Below, piece by piece: positions 5,994 through 13,860 of a stretch of DNA of 14,289 nucleotides. How positions within the stretch are numbered: the first letter of the stretch is position 1; each line of letters opens with the position of its first letter. Source of the DNA: Desulfobacteraceae bacterium (GTDB taxonomy: Bacteria; Desulfobacterota; DSM-4660; Desulfatiglandales; Desulfatiglandaceae); contig CP070700.1 of NCBI GenBank assembly GCA_020349865.1, positions 1,146,645-1,160,933 on the forward strand, given 5' to 3'. A model generated the notes under the pieces. That model ran no database searches and had not been told where the DNA came from. It was given only the letters and a program-made list of their open reading frames with translations. Made by a program: the position numbers and the translations under genes.

Positions 5994-7151
5994 ATGAGTA
6001 AAAACATCATCAGTGTTCAACTATCCATACGGAATTCAGAGGTGAAATCCGGGCTGGAAAAGATCTTACGTTCCGCGGAGGGCTTTGAGGTCCTCAAAAC
6101 GCCCCATCCCCAGCTCGTTGATCTCCTAATCATTGAAACGGAACAGAAATTCGAAAAGGATATTGATCAGATCAAATCCTTCTTGGATTCCCGCCGGGTC
6201 AATGAGGTTTTTATAACGTCTGCGGATGTAAATCCCGACTTGCTCCTCAAGGCCATGCGAATCGGCATTAAGGAATTCTTTCCTCAGCCGCTGAATGAGC
6301 AGGAAGTCAAGAGGGCATTGAAGGATTTCCAGCAAAGAAGGGTCTCTCGCCCTGAACCGGAACCTTCGAAGTCCGGCAGGATCATCAATATAATGGGCAG
6401 CAAGGGAGGGGTTGGAACGACAACCATTGCGGTTAACCTCGCGGCTGGTCTGGCAGAGATGCCGGAAAGATATGCCATAGCCCTTGTGGACATGAATACA
6501 CTGTTTGGCGAGATTCCCCTTTTCCTTAACCTTAACCCCAAGTATCACTGGGGGGAGATCACACGACACATTGAGCGGCTTGACCCGACATTCCTCATGA
6601 AAATTCTTACTCGTCATTCCTCCGGGATTCAAATATTGCCGTCTCCCAGTTCCCTGAATGGCCAGCAACCGGCAACCCCCGAGGTTGTCAGCAGGCTGCT
6701 GGGCCTTATGAAAAGGATGTTCGACTTTGTGATCGTTGACGGGGGCCAGATACTGAATGATAACACCCTGAAGGTTTTTGAAATGTCTGAGAGAATGCTC
6801 CTGGTTTCTCTTCTGAATCTCCCCTGCCTCAGGAATGCGTTCAACATATTGCAGTCGCTTTCTAATTATGGATACCACACAAGTGAGTATGTAAATATTA
6901 TCATCAATCGATACATCAAACGATCCGAAATAACGATTGAAGATGCTGAAAAAAGCCTTAAGAATAAAATATTTTGCATTTTACCGAATGATTTTAAGAC
7001 CACTATTGACGCCATTAACCAGGGAAAGACCCTTTTTGAGATAGCATCGAAATCCGCGACAACAGCCAGCATGCGTCACTTGGCATATGCCGTGGCCAAT
7101 GACGAGGAATCATCTCAAAAGAAGAAACGCTGGAGGCTTTTCAGCCGTTGA
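5994..7151 (+). CDS. cpaE: CpaE/TadZ, MinD/ParA-like pilus localisation ATPase
   Basis: This 385-residue cytoplasmic protein combines an N-terminal receiver-like domain (about 1-115) with a MinD/ParA-type P-loop domain (about 128-365). It places the Tad machine at its site in the cell. The receiver-like part lacks a clear phospho-acceptor Asp: Glu48 stands at the end of the strand L-L-I-I-E-T-E. The P-loop reads G-S-K-G-G-V-G-T-T-T (135-144). The signature Lys137 of the deviant Walker A is kept, but the second Lys is replaced by Thr142, as in many CpaE proteins. The Walker B-like strand is F-D-F-V-I-V-D-G-G (243-251). The basic end (K-K-K-R-W-R-L-F-S-R) may bind membrane. The start codon has only a weak upstream purine site (ACGGAAAAT). 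The tadG-like gene ends 42 bases upstream and cpaF begins 32 bases downstream. Confidence 0.9.
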   Translation: MSKNIISVQLSIRNSEVKSGLEKILRSAEGFEVLKTPHPQLVDLLIIETEQKFEKDIDQIKSFLDSRRVNEVFITSADVNPDLLLKAMRIGIKEFFPQPLNEQEVKRALKDFQQRRVSRPEPEPSKSGRIINIMGSKGGVGTTTIAVNLAAGLAEMPERYAIALVDMNTLFGEIPLFLNLNPKYHWGEITRHIERLDPTFLMKILTRHSSGIQILPSPSSLNGQQPATPEVVSRLLGLMKRMFDFVIVDGGQILNDNTLKVFEMSERMLLVSLLNLPCLRNAFNILQSLSNYGYHTSEYVNIIINRYIKRSEITIEDAEKSLKNKIFCILPNDFKTTIDAINQGKTLFEIASKSATTASMRHLAYAVANDEESSQKKKRWRLFSR

Positions 7152-7183
7152 AACTCAAAATTTTCACGTGATAAAGGATAGAA

Positions 7184-8557
7184 ATGATCTTTTCTAAACA
7201 TAAAAGCAAAGTAGTACCCATGGAGCCGAAGGTTGAACTCCCGGTAATCGAGAAAAAGCTTACCAAGGTGCCTCCTGACGAATATTTCGAATTTAAATCC
7301 AAAATTCATAATCGACTTCTGGATATTCTCGATCTTTCTTTGCTGGATAGACTTGATCCTGACCTCTTGGGATCCCAGCTACGGGGACTTGTGGAGAGGA
7401 TTCTCGATGAAGGCGATTTCACGCTGCCCTTGAATCTTGAGGAACGGAAACGACTGCTCAATGAAATCCAGGATGAGGTACTGGGTCTGGGTCCCTTAGA
7501 ACCCTTTCTCCAGGACCCCACGATTTCTGACATCCTGGTGAACACTTTTAAACAAATCTATGTGGAAAGATATGGAAAACTGGAAATGACCGATGCCCGG
7601 TTCAAGGATGACGATCATTTGATGAATATTATCGATAAGATCGTGTCTTCCGTGGGACGCCGCATTGACGAGTCCTCTCCAATGGTGGACGCAAGGCTTT
7701 CCGACGGATCACGGGTGAATGCCATCATTCCGCCTCTGGCCCTTGACGGTCCCATTGTCTCTATTCGACGTTTCGCCGTGGATCCCTTCGAGCTGGATGA
7801 TCTTATTAATTTTAAGACACTGGTTCCCGAGATAGGGGAGTTACTGAAAGGTATTGTCCAGGCAAGACTGAATACCATTATTTCAGGCGGAACCGGTAGT
7901 GGGAAGACCACACTGTTGAATGTTATGTCGCGGTTTATCCCGGAAGGGGAGCGGATTGTGACCATCGAGGATTCCGCGGAATTGCAGCTCAAACAGGAAC
8001 ACCGGGTCAGGCTTGAGACCAGGCCCCCGAACATTGAAGGAAAGGGAGAGGTCACCCAGAGGGATCTTGTCAGGAACAGCTTGAGGATGCGGCCGGACAG
8101 GATCATTGTGGGTGAGGTGCGCGGCCAGGAGGCCCTTGACATGCTCCAGGCAATGAACACGGGGCACGACGGATCCATCACGACCATACACGCCAATTCC
8201 TCCAGAGATGCGCTCATGCGCCTTGAAACGATGGTGGCCATGGCCAATCTGGATATCCCCAGTGAATTTCTCAGAAGATACATCAGCTCGGCGATCAATG
8301 TGATTATCCATACCGCGCGTCTGACCGATGGAACCAGAAAAATCATCAGCCTACAGGAAATAACGGGTATGGAGGGAAATGTCATTACTATGCAGGAGAT
8401 CTTCTCCTTCAAGCAAAAGACAATTGATTCAGAAGGTCGAGTAAAGGGCCATTTTCAATTCCAAGGCGTAAGGCCAAAATTTATGGAGAGATTTGAGGTG
8501 TTCGGCATTCAGGTTCCCAATGAGCTGTTTAGTCTGTCAAACATCTTGGAAGTCTAG
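7184..8557 (+). CDS. cpaF: CpaF/TadA, Flp pilus assembly ATPase
   Basis: This is the hexameric secretion ATPase of the VirB11/GspE superfamily that drives pilus extension, and in Tad systems often retraction too. The 457-residue length is typical. All core motifs are present: Walker A G-G-T-G-S-G-K-T (235-242), Asp box I-E-D-S-A-E-L (261-267), Walker [10 protein letters not shown] (306-314) with the catalytic Glu at 311, and the His box [13 protein letters not shown] (326-338). An N-terminal region of about 190 residues holds the family's P-L-E-P-F-L and D-I-L-V-N stretches. AAGGA (7174-7178) lies 5 bases before the ATG. It acts with the TadB/TadC platform encoded next. Confidence 0.97.
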   Translation: MIFSKHKSKVVPMEPKVELPVIEKKLTKVPPDEYFEFKSKIHNRLLDILDLSLLDRLDPDLLGSQLRGLVERILDEGDFTLPLNLEERKRLLNEIQDEVLGLGPLEPFLQDPTISDILVNTFKQIYVERYGKLEMTDARFKDDDHLMNIIDKIVSSVGRRIDESSPMVDARLSDGSRVNAIIPPLALDGPIVSIRRFAVDPFELDDLINFKTLVPEIGELLKGIVQARLNTIISGGTGSGKTTLLNVMSRFIPEGERIVTIEDSAELQLKQEHRVRLETRPPNIEGKGEVTQRDLVRNSLRMRPDRIIVGEVRGQEALDMLQAMNTGHDGSITTIHANSSRDALMRLETMVAMANLDIPSEFLRRYISSAINVIIHTARLTDGTRKIISLQEITGMEGNVITMQEIFSFKQKTIDSEGRVKGHFQFQGVRPKFMERFEVFGIQVPNELFSLSNILEV

Positions 8558-8582
8558 ATTACGTATAAGAAGGAAAAGCTAA

Positions 8583-9554
8583 ATGAGTATTATCCTAGTA
8601 GCCATTGCCGCATTTGTAGCCTTGTTTACTATTATAGAGCTCTGTTTTTATGCCTATCGAAACGCTCGCTACCCCGAAAAGGGAAAGGTCAGAAAAAGAT
8701 TAAGAGGCCTCGACCGTGCCATGGCCCCTGAAACGCAAACCTTCGATGTCCTTAAAAGGCATATCTATAGCGATGTCCCGTTCCTGAACAGAATTCTTTT
8801 GCGTTTGCCGAGCTTGGAAAAGTTTGAGCGACTCAGAGTGCAGGCCAATGCAAACTATCCCGTGGGCTTTTTTATCCTCTTCAGCCTTGTCCTGGCCTTT
8901 ACATCTTTTACAGTCGGGACCTTCCTTTCGCTCGGCATCTTTAATGGTCTCATTATGGGTCTCATCGCTCTGTGTATCCCGTATTTTTATCTCCGAATAA
9001 AAAAACAAAAAAGGATGGAAAAATTCCAACGGCAGTTGCCTGAAGCCCTGGACCTTATTGCACTATCCTTGCGGGCGGGACACGCTTTCACGAGCGGTAT
9101 GAAAATAGCGGCAGATGAATTTGATGATCCCATGGGACCGGAGCTTGATGATACGCTGGACGAGATCAACTTCGGAGTCAGTGTGCAGGATGCCCTGCGC
9201 TCCTTATCCGTCAGGGTCGATTGTCAGGATCTCAAGTTTTTTGTTGTCTCCGTCATATTGCAAAGGGAGACAGGAGGCAACCTGACCGAGATCATCGCGG
9301 GGATTTCCAGCCTCATCCGTGAGCGATTCAAGTTCCAAGGCAAGGTTCGAGCTCTGGCCGCAGAGGGTAAGTTTTCAGCCATCATCCTGGTCGGCCTCCC
9401 CTTCTTCGTTGTGATTGCTTTGAGTTTCTTGAAGCCCGATTTTCTTAACATACTGATTTCGGAACCATCTGGAAAAAAGGCACTGGGGATAGCGGGCATC
9501 ATGATGTTTATGGGCATCATTGTTATTCGAAAGATGATTCGTATCAAAGTTTGA
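8583..9554 (+). CDS. tadB: TadB inner-membrane platform protein
   Basis: This 323-residue integral membrane protein has a T2SSF (GspF-like) domain. It has an N-terminal helix (about 4-24), a pair of helices (about 95-137), a cytoplasmic helical domain starting at F-Q-R-Q-L-P-E-A-L-D-L-I (148-159) with L-R-A-G (163-166), and helices at about 265-282 and 300-315. R-E-T-G-G-N-L (228-234) is the conserved GspF/TadB turn. With TadC it forms the platform rotated or remodelled by CpaF. GAAGGA (8569-8573 region) is the ribosome binding site; the cpaF stop lies 25 bases upstream. Confidence 0.93.
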   Translation: MSIILVAIAAFVALFTIIELCFYAYRNARYPEKGKVRKRLRGLDRAMAPETQTFDVLKRHIYSDVPFLNRILLRLPSLEKFERLRVQANANYPVGFFILFSLVLAFTSFTVGTFLSLGIFNGLIMGLIALCIPYFYLRIKKQKRMEKFQRQLPEALDLIALSLRAGHAFTSGMKIAADEFDDPMGPELDDTLDEINFGVSVQDALRSLSVRVDCQDLKFFVVSVILQRETGGNLTEIIAGISSLIRERFKFQGKVRALAAEGKFSAIILVGLPFFVVIALSFLKPDFLNILISEPSGKKALGIAGIMMFMGIIVIRKMIRIKV

Positions 9555-9572
9555 GGTCTCTGGAGGCTATAA

Positions 9573-10535
9573 ATGTCTGGGTTTATTACAAGTACCCCCT
9601 TTTTATTTTCTGTCATTACCTTCATAGTTTTCTGCCTGTTTTTCCTGGGGATATTCCAGATTCTGCAGGCTCGGAGCAGAAAGGAGAAGGTTAAGGCGAA
9701 AATACGACAGGAACAGGGCCCTTCTTCCCTGCGATCTATTACAGGAGAACCAAAAGAGCAAAGCGCTTTTCTCCACCTCTTCCATTCCATCGGTCAACGT
9801 ACAACACCCAAACCGTCGAAAAACGGATCTCAGGCAAGAATCAAATACATCAGGGCAGACTTTCGTCACCCACATGCTCCGACCATATTCTGGGGATCCA
9901 AAATTTTTCTCATGCTTTTGTTCGCCCTTTGCTTCCTGGTCCTCTACTTCGTCCTGTTCAAGACGATCCCTATCCAGGTCACCATGCTTTTAGGCATCTT
10001 GATCATAGCCATGGGTTTTTATCTCCCTGATATCTGGCTGGCACTTAAGACCTCTGCCCGGAAAAGACGGATATTCGAGGGATTTCCCGATGCCCTGGAC
10101 CTTCTTTGTGTGTGTGTGGAGGCCGGCATGGGGCTGGATGCGGCCATCGCTCGGGTTGGAGAAGAAATAAGGTTGAGCAGCAAGGTCCTGAGCAATGAAC
10201 TCAAACTGGTCAACATGGAAATAAGGGCAGGAAAAACGAGAGAAGAGGCCCTTCGGAATTTGGCTCTAAGGGCTGACCTAGAGGACGTCAGAGGTCTTGC
10301 AACCCTTTTGATTCAGACCGATCGATTCGGGACGAGTATCGCCCAGACCTTGAGGGTCTATGCGGACACCTTTAGGAGCAAGAGATTTCAGAGGGCCGAA
10401 GAAATTGCCGCAAAGCTCCCGGTGAAACTTACTTTTCCCCTTATCTTTTTTATTTTGCCTTCGCTTTTCGTGGTTATAGCTGGACCGATTGTTATCCGCT
10501 TCATCAAGGTTTTTTTCACGACCTTCGGGAAATGA
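9573..10535 (+). CDS. tadC: TadC inner-membrane platform protein
   Basis: This 320-residue paralogue of TadB also has a T2SSF domain. Helices lie at about 9-31, 108-128, 134-150 and 288-312. The cytoplasmic part begins with F-P-D-A-L-D-L-L (171-178) followed by V-E-A-G-M-G-L-D (182-189), and R-F-G-T-S-I (251-256) stands at the position of the conserved G-G-x-L turn of TadB. The stretch from about 45 to 100 is Ser/Pro/Lys-rich and poorly conserved. The gene starts 18 bases after the tadB stop, with TGGAGG upstream as ribosome binding site, so the two platform proteins are probably made in matched amounts. Confidence 0.92.
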   Translation: MSGFITSTPFLFSVITFIVFCLFFLGIFQILQARSRKEKVKAKIRQEQGPSSLRSITGEPKEQSAFLHLFHSIGQRTTPKPSKNGSQARIKYIRADFRHPHAPTIFWGSKIFLMLLFALCFLVLYFVLFKTIPIQVTMLLGILIIAMGFYLPDIWLALKTSARKRRIFEGFPDALDLLCVCVEAGMGLDAAIARVGEEIRLSSKVLSNELKLVNMEIRAGKTREEALRNLALRADLEDVRGLATLLIQTDRFGTSIAQTLRVYADTFRSKRFQRAEEIAAKLPVKLTFPLIFFILPSLFVVIAGPIVIRFIKVFFTTFGK

Positions 10536-10622
10536 TTTTTTTGAGGGATACCGCGCACCCCTATTGATTTTAAAAGGGATATCCCCTTAAGCGAATGCTC
10601 CAAGATTCCATTGAGGCTCATG

Positions 10623-11594
10623 ATGACCCAATACAGATTGCCCATTTATTTCAATCTATCTTTCCTCTTTTTATTGCTTGCATTGTTAACCGGCTGTGCA
10701 ATGACCCAACCTAATGGCGGACAGGCTGTTAACAACGAATACCTCATTGAAACACAATTGAAAACTCAGAAACCACGGAGTCTCCCATCACTGCCAAAGG
10801 CCCCCGACACGAAAAGCCTGCCCGAGCTCACCGCCAAAGAGCTTGAACAATCGGGCGACATGATGTTCCTCAGAGGCAATCTTCCCATGGCCTTTGTGGA
10901 GTACGAGAAGTGCCTCAAACGCAATCCCGACAATCTCCATGTACGCTATAAGAAAGGGCTGGTTCAACTTGCAGCCGGCATGAATCAGGATGCCATAAAA
11001 GAGTTTGAGCATATTCTAGAGACAAATAAACAATTTGTTTTGGCCTATGAAGGATTAGGAAAGGCCTATTTTCAGATGAAACAGCACGCTGAAGCCGAAA
11101 AGCATTTTCTAAAAGCCCTGGAGATGGATCCAACCCTTTGGAAATCTCATAATTACCTGGGAACGATCTATGATTACAGCAAGAGATACGATGAAGCCGC
11201 CCACGAGTACCTTGCGGCCATTCGTTTGAAGCCCGGTCTCGGCATTTTATATCATAACCTTGGAGTCTCCTATTACCTGTCAGGCCGTTACCAGAAAGCC
11301 ATTGATTCCTTTCGAAAAGCCGTCGCAAACCATTACTCAACATCAAAGACTTACAATACCCTTGCTTTGGCCTACGCAAAGGCCGGCAAGTATCTTGAGG
11401 CCCTCGACGCTTTCACAAAGGGTGGAGACAAGGCCAAGGCCTATAACAACCTCGGTTGTTTCTTTTTGGCAGCGGGAGAGTACAAAAAGGCCATCTCCTG
11501 TTTTAAAAAGGCCCTGGAGATAAGCCCGGAATTTTATACCATGGCCAATAACAATCTTAGAATTGCCCAGATCGCCTATCACCGTGATCAGTGA
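10623..11594 (+). CDS. tadD: TadD-type TPR lipoprotein
   Basis: TadD lipoproteins help secretin assembly or stability in Tad systems. I chose the ATG at 10623 because GAGG (10613-10616) precedes it by 6 bases. ATG 10620 and TTG 10611 are in the same frame and cannot be excluded. The 323-residue protein has a signal peptide with lipobox L-L-T-G-C (Cys25), a Pro/Lys/Gln-rich linker to about residue 70, and six to seven tetratricopeptide repeats from about 72 to 318. The repeats show the usual pattern (A-Y-x-x-L-G-x-A-Y, A-x-x-x-F-x-K-A-L-E-x-x-P). The gap from tadC is 87 bases and contains the perfect palindrome GGGATATCCC (10576-10585). Confidence 0.85.
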   Translation: MTQYRLPIYFNLSFLFLLLALLTGCAMTQPNGGQAVNNEYLIETQLKTQKPRSLPSLPKAPDTKSLPELTAKELEQSGDMMFLRGNLPMAFVEYEKCLKRNPDNLHVRYKKGLVQLAAGMNQDAIKEFEHILETNKQFVLAYEGLGKAYFQMKQHAEAEKHFLKALEMDPTLWKSHNYLGTIYDYSKRYDEAAHEYLAAIRLKPGLGILYHNLGVSYYLSGRYQKAIDSFRKAVANHYSTSKTYNTLALAYAKAGKYLEALDAFTKGGDKAKAYNNLGCFFLAAGEYKKAISCFKKALEISPEFYTMANNNLRIAQIAYHRDQ

Positions 11595-11729
11595 AAGGGA
11601 AGGTCAAAGGCTATAAGTATGAACAGACTCAATTTTTAAGGATCCTTGTGAAGGGACGGGTTATCATTCGCAGGGGATGTATTGGTTAGACATTGTGCGA
11701 CAATTTGCAAGAAGGGACGGGATGCAGTG

Positions 11730-13310
11730 ATGGGATATATCAAACAAAAAAGAAGGGCTTTTGCGACCGTTTTTTGCTTCGGAGGCCTTCTGTTTTTAAT
11801 GACAGGGTGTTCCACCATTCAAAACCTTTTTAGCCGACTACCCGGATGGAGCCAGGAGGTCCGAGAACGCGCCCTGTCCGGCACTGAGACAGAACGGCAC
11901 TTAATACGGGTCCGTCCTTTCGAGGACCCTGATCACTATTACAAAAAGGCGTGTTTCTTCCAACAACGGAGAAAACATCGTATCGCAATTAAAGCGTTCA
12001 CTAGGGTTGTCATGATCGACCCGACCCATGTGAAGGCCTATAACGGTCTGGCTATATCCTACGACCTCCTGGGCGATTTCCGGAATGCCAGGACCGCGTA
12101 CAAGGAAGCACTGAAAATCGATCCCAATGCGGACTATGTATTGAACAACCTCGGATACTCTTACATCCTTCAAGGTGATTTTGATTCCGCGATCGAGAAC
12201 TTTGAAAAGGCCCTAAAACTTCACCCTGAAAACGTACGCTATCACAACAACCTTGGCTTGGCCTATGCCAAAAAGGGACTTCATGACATGGCCATCGCGG
12301 AGTTCCGAAAGACCGGGGATCAAGCAACTGCAAATTTCAATCTGGCAAAGATTGTAAAGGAAGAAGGCGACTTTCAAGAGAGTAAGAGGCACCCCGTGCA
12401 GTCACCGGTACCGGATACCCTTTCGCTGGCTGAAAACCAGGTTAGAGTGTCAGAGTCCCTCGACGAAGATGAAGACTCCTTTTACGATACCGTAACGGAT
12501 GGGAGAACTTACCAAACACTTGAAGCAGAAGAAGAGGGGCCCTTTGTTCGGAAAAAAATCCCGACGCCTCCAGTCTACTCTCAAGGTGAGGTCAATGAAG
12601 AGAAATGGGAAAGGATCGAAGTTATTGCCCTAGGTGTTAAAACCCATCCCGAACCCATCCTTCAGGAAATCGAAGATCTTCCTAGGCCCCTTTTTTTGGG
12701 TTCCATTTCGAGTCCTGTAATGGAAACAGACCCCTCCACTCCTGGGTCCCCGTTTAGTGTAACAAGGCTTTCTCCTGAAGCCGTCGACCCCCCGGAAACT
12801 GTCACCCACATGGAAGGCACCCTCCATGACTCTGAGATCGAAATGCAATGCTCAGAACGCTACCAGGAAACGGTATCTCACCCGCGGGAATCTTTCAAAA
12901 TAATATCCCCCCTAACCAGCGACGAGGCTCCTGGAAACGATCAAACCCTACCCGGCCTGATTCCTGACGACAGCCAAATCCATGAGGGTATAGCCGTTGA
13001 AATTCTTTCATTCAACTGCCTGTCCTATCTCACCCAAAAACTTGTGAATGACTTACTCGCCAAGGGATTCAAGGTAGAATGCGTCGATCAAGCTACCCAG
13101 TCCAAGATCAGTGAGACTAGGGTGCACTATTGTTTGGGTTATCTCCAGGATGCATTCATCGTTGCTAAGGCAGTGCCTGGATGGCAGAATATGGATAGGT
13201 TTAAAAAATTCTCAAGATCGGATATTAAAGTCAGAATCATTTTGGGTCTCGATCTGCTTTCATCCAATGTCAACCGTTTCAGGGAGCGGGGGAAGACCCC
13301 AAAATCCTAA
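11730..13310 (+). CDS. TPR lipoprotein with C-terminal LytR_C-type domain
   Basis: This 526-residue lipoprotein has lipobox L-M-T-G-C (Cys27), four or so TPRs (about 67-212), a long acidic, Ser/Pro/Glu-rich and probably disordered linker (213-418), and a C-terminal domain (about 420-510) that fits the LytR_C fold. The domain starts I-A-V-E-I-L-S-F-N, contains L-L-A-K-G-F-K-V (442-449) and T-R-V-H-Y (463-467), and ends V-R-I-I-L-G-L-D-L-L (501-510). The TPR end seems adapted to protein contacts at the outer membrane and the LytR_C end to the envelope or peptidoglycan. The ATG at 11730 is chosen; GTG 11727 with AAGGGA 9 bases upstream is an equal alternative, and the frame is open back to a TTG at 11682. 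It is the last gene of the Tad block, about 135 bases after tadD. Confidence 0.8.
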   Translation: MGYIKQKRRAFATVFCFGGLLFLMTGCSTIQNLFSRLPGWSQEVRERALSGTETERHLIRVRPFEDPDHYYKKACFFQQRRKHRIAIKAFTRVVMIDPTHVKAYNGLAISYDLLGDFRNARTAYKEALKIDPNADYVLNNLGYSYILQGDFDSAIENFEKALKLHPENVRYHNNLGLAYAKKGLHDMAIAEFRKTGDQATANFNLAKIVKEEGDFQESKRHPVQSPVPDTLSLAENQVRVSESLDEDEDSFYDTVTDGRTYQTLEAEEEGPFVRKKIPTPPVYSQGEVNEEKWERIEVIALGVKTHPEPILQEIEDLPRPLFLGSISSPVMETDPSTPGSPFSVTRLSPEAVDPPETVTHMEGTLHDSEIEMQCSERYQETVSHPRESFKIISPLTSDEAPGNDQTLPGLIPDDSQIHEGIAVEILSFNCLSYLTQKLVNDLLAKGFKVECVDQATQSKISETRVHYCLGYLQDAFIVAKAVPGWQNMDRFKKFSRSDIKVRIILGLDLLSSNVNRFRERGKTPKS

Positions 13311-13394
13311 TTACAATTCAATACTATTAATAAAATGGTGGTAGTGTCAAGTAAAACTGAACCAGAGCGTTTAATATAAAAACCGCTCCCTGAA
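13278..13394. repeat. 12-bp perfect inverted repeat across the operon's 3' end
   Basis: TTCAGGGAGCGG (13278-13289), inside the last codons of the TPR/LytR_C gene, is exactly complementary to CCGCTCCCTGAA (13383-13394) in the untranslated region. The 93 bases between include the stop codon. A shorter overlapping pair, GAGCG (13365-13369) and CGCTC (13384-13388), offers an alternative small hairpin. It may fold the 3' end of the message, or reflect an old rearrangement. Confidence 0.5.
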
Positions 13395-13459
13395 GAATCA
13401 AAAATATACATTAGGAAATTCATTAGATATTACAGATTTTATAAGAATAAAATATAAGA

Positions 13460-13490
13460 AGCCAAGGTTAAAACCTTGGCTTTTTCCCTT
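13460..13490 (+). terminator. strong intrinsic terminator, probably bidirectional
   Basis: AGCCAAGG (13460-13467) and CCTTGGCT (13474-13481) form a perfect 8-bp stem with loop TTAAAA, which can extend to 10 bp. TTTTTCCCTTTT follows, giving a classic rho-independent terminator for the Tad operon. The other side is A-rich, so the opposite strand ends in a T-rich tail as well. It lies 64 bases beyond the tmRNA-type 3' end on the minus strand and may once have served that gene. Confidence 0.85.
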
Positions 13491-13544
13491 TTCTTTCCCA
13501 CTCTTTATTTTATAGCCTATAACTATTTGAATTTCTTAATAATT

Positions 13545-13569
13545 TGGTGGAGGCGGGGGGAGTCGAACC
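13545..13569 (-). other. ssrA: 25-base tmRNA (ssrA) 3'-end fragment, probable integration scar
   Basis: Read on the minus strand, the segment begins GGTTCGACT (T-loop), continues with C-rich T-stem bases, and ends GCCTCCACCA. This is the 3' end of tmRNA, including the encoded CCA. Upstream in that orientation the T-stem cannot form (the bases before GG are ACA, facing CCC), and no acceptor 5' strand or tmRNA body follows. It is therefore a fragment, not a gene. Tyrosine-recombinase elements commonly insert at the ssrA 3' end and leave such a copy at one end. In that model the element lies on the higher-coordinate side and the Tad side is host chromosome. A tRNA with a similar end is the alternative source. 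Confidence 0.65.
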
Positions 13570-13607
13570 TGTGATATCCCAATAAAATCAATAAGTTATA
13601 TGCCATT

Positions 13608-13626
13608 GACACCACACCGACACCAC
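13608..13626. repeat. two GACACCAC direct repeats, 11 bases apart
   Basis: GACACCAC occurs at 13608-13615 and 13619-13626, start to start 11 bases, close to one helical turn. They begin 39 bases from the ssrA fragment on the presumed element side. Short phased repeats at this place are typical of arm-type integrase or excisionase binding sites. CACCTCT (13628-13634) and AGAGGTG (13680-13686) form an inverted pair just beyond. Confidence 0.35.
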
Positions 13627-13860
13627 TCACCTCTGTAAGGCAGATGTCGCCATTTCAGTATTAACGGCACAATTATTTTAGAGGTGTATCCGGTTTGGGG
13701 AAAGTTCATGTAAATTGAACAATAAAATTTCATCAAAATAATCGAAATCATCTATCGCATACCGGATATTCCCGGTTTTTCCGAAAACCGAAACCCAAAC
13801 TATTGCAAGATTACTGAAAGGGATCACTAAGTACTGAGACCACCAAAAGGTATAATGGGG
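13627..13860. other. non-coding DNA beside the presumed island edge
   Basis: No gene is seen. The stretch holds the CACCTCT/AGAGGTG inverted repeat (13628-13686), a small hairpin GTTCA/TGAAC near 13706-13722, and a 7-bp hairpin CGGTTTT/AAAACCG (13773-13790) without a clear T-run. The last could mark the end of the minus-strand gene that stops at 13861. Confidence 0.4.

Noticed and set aside
7615..8412. Long minus-strand ORF (265 codons) opposite cpaF, and similar long antisense ORFs
   Set aside because: They are shadows of strongly supported Tad genes on the + strand, with no domain or ribosome binding site.
13341..13365. GTGTCAAGTAAAACTGAACC as the end of an insertion sequence
   Set aside because: It feels like an IS terminal repeat, but no partner end, target duplication or transposase is visible in the window.
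13570..13645. A complete tRNA or tmRNA gene on the minus strand
   Set aside because: The T-stem cannot pair with the bases upstream, and no anticodon arm or acceptor 5' strand is found; only the 3' fragment is real.
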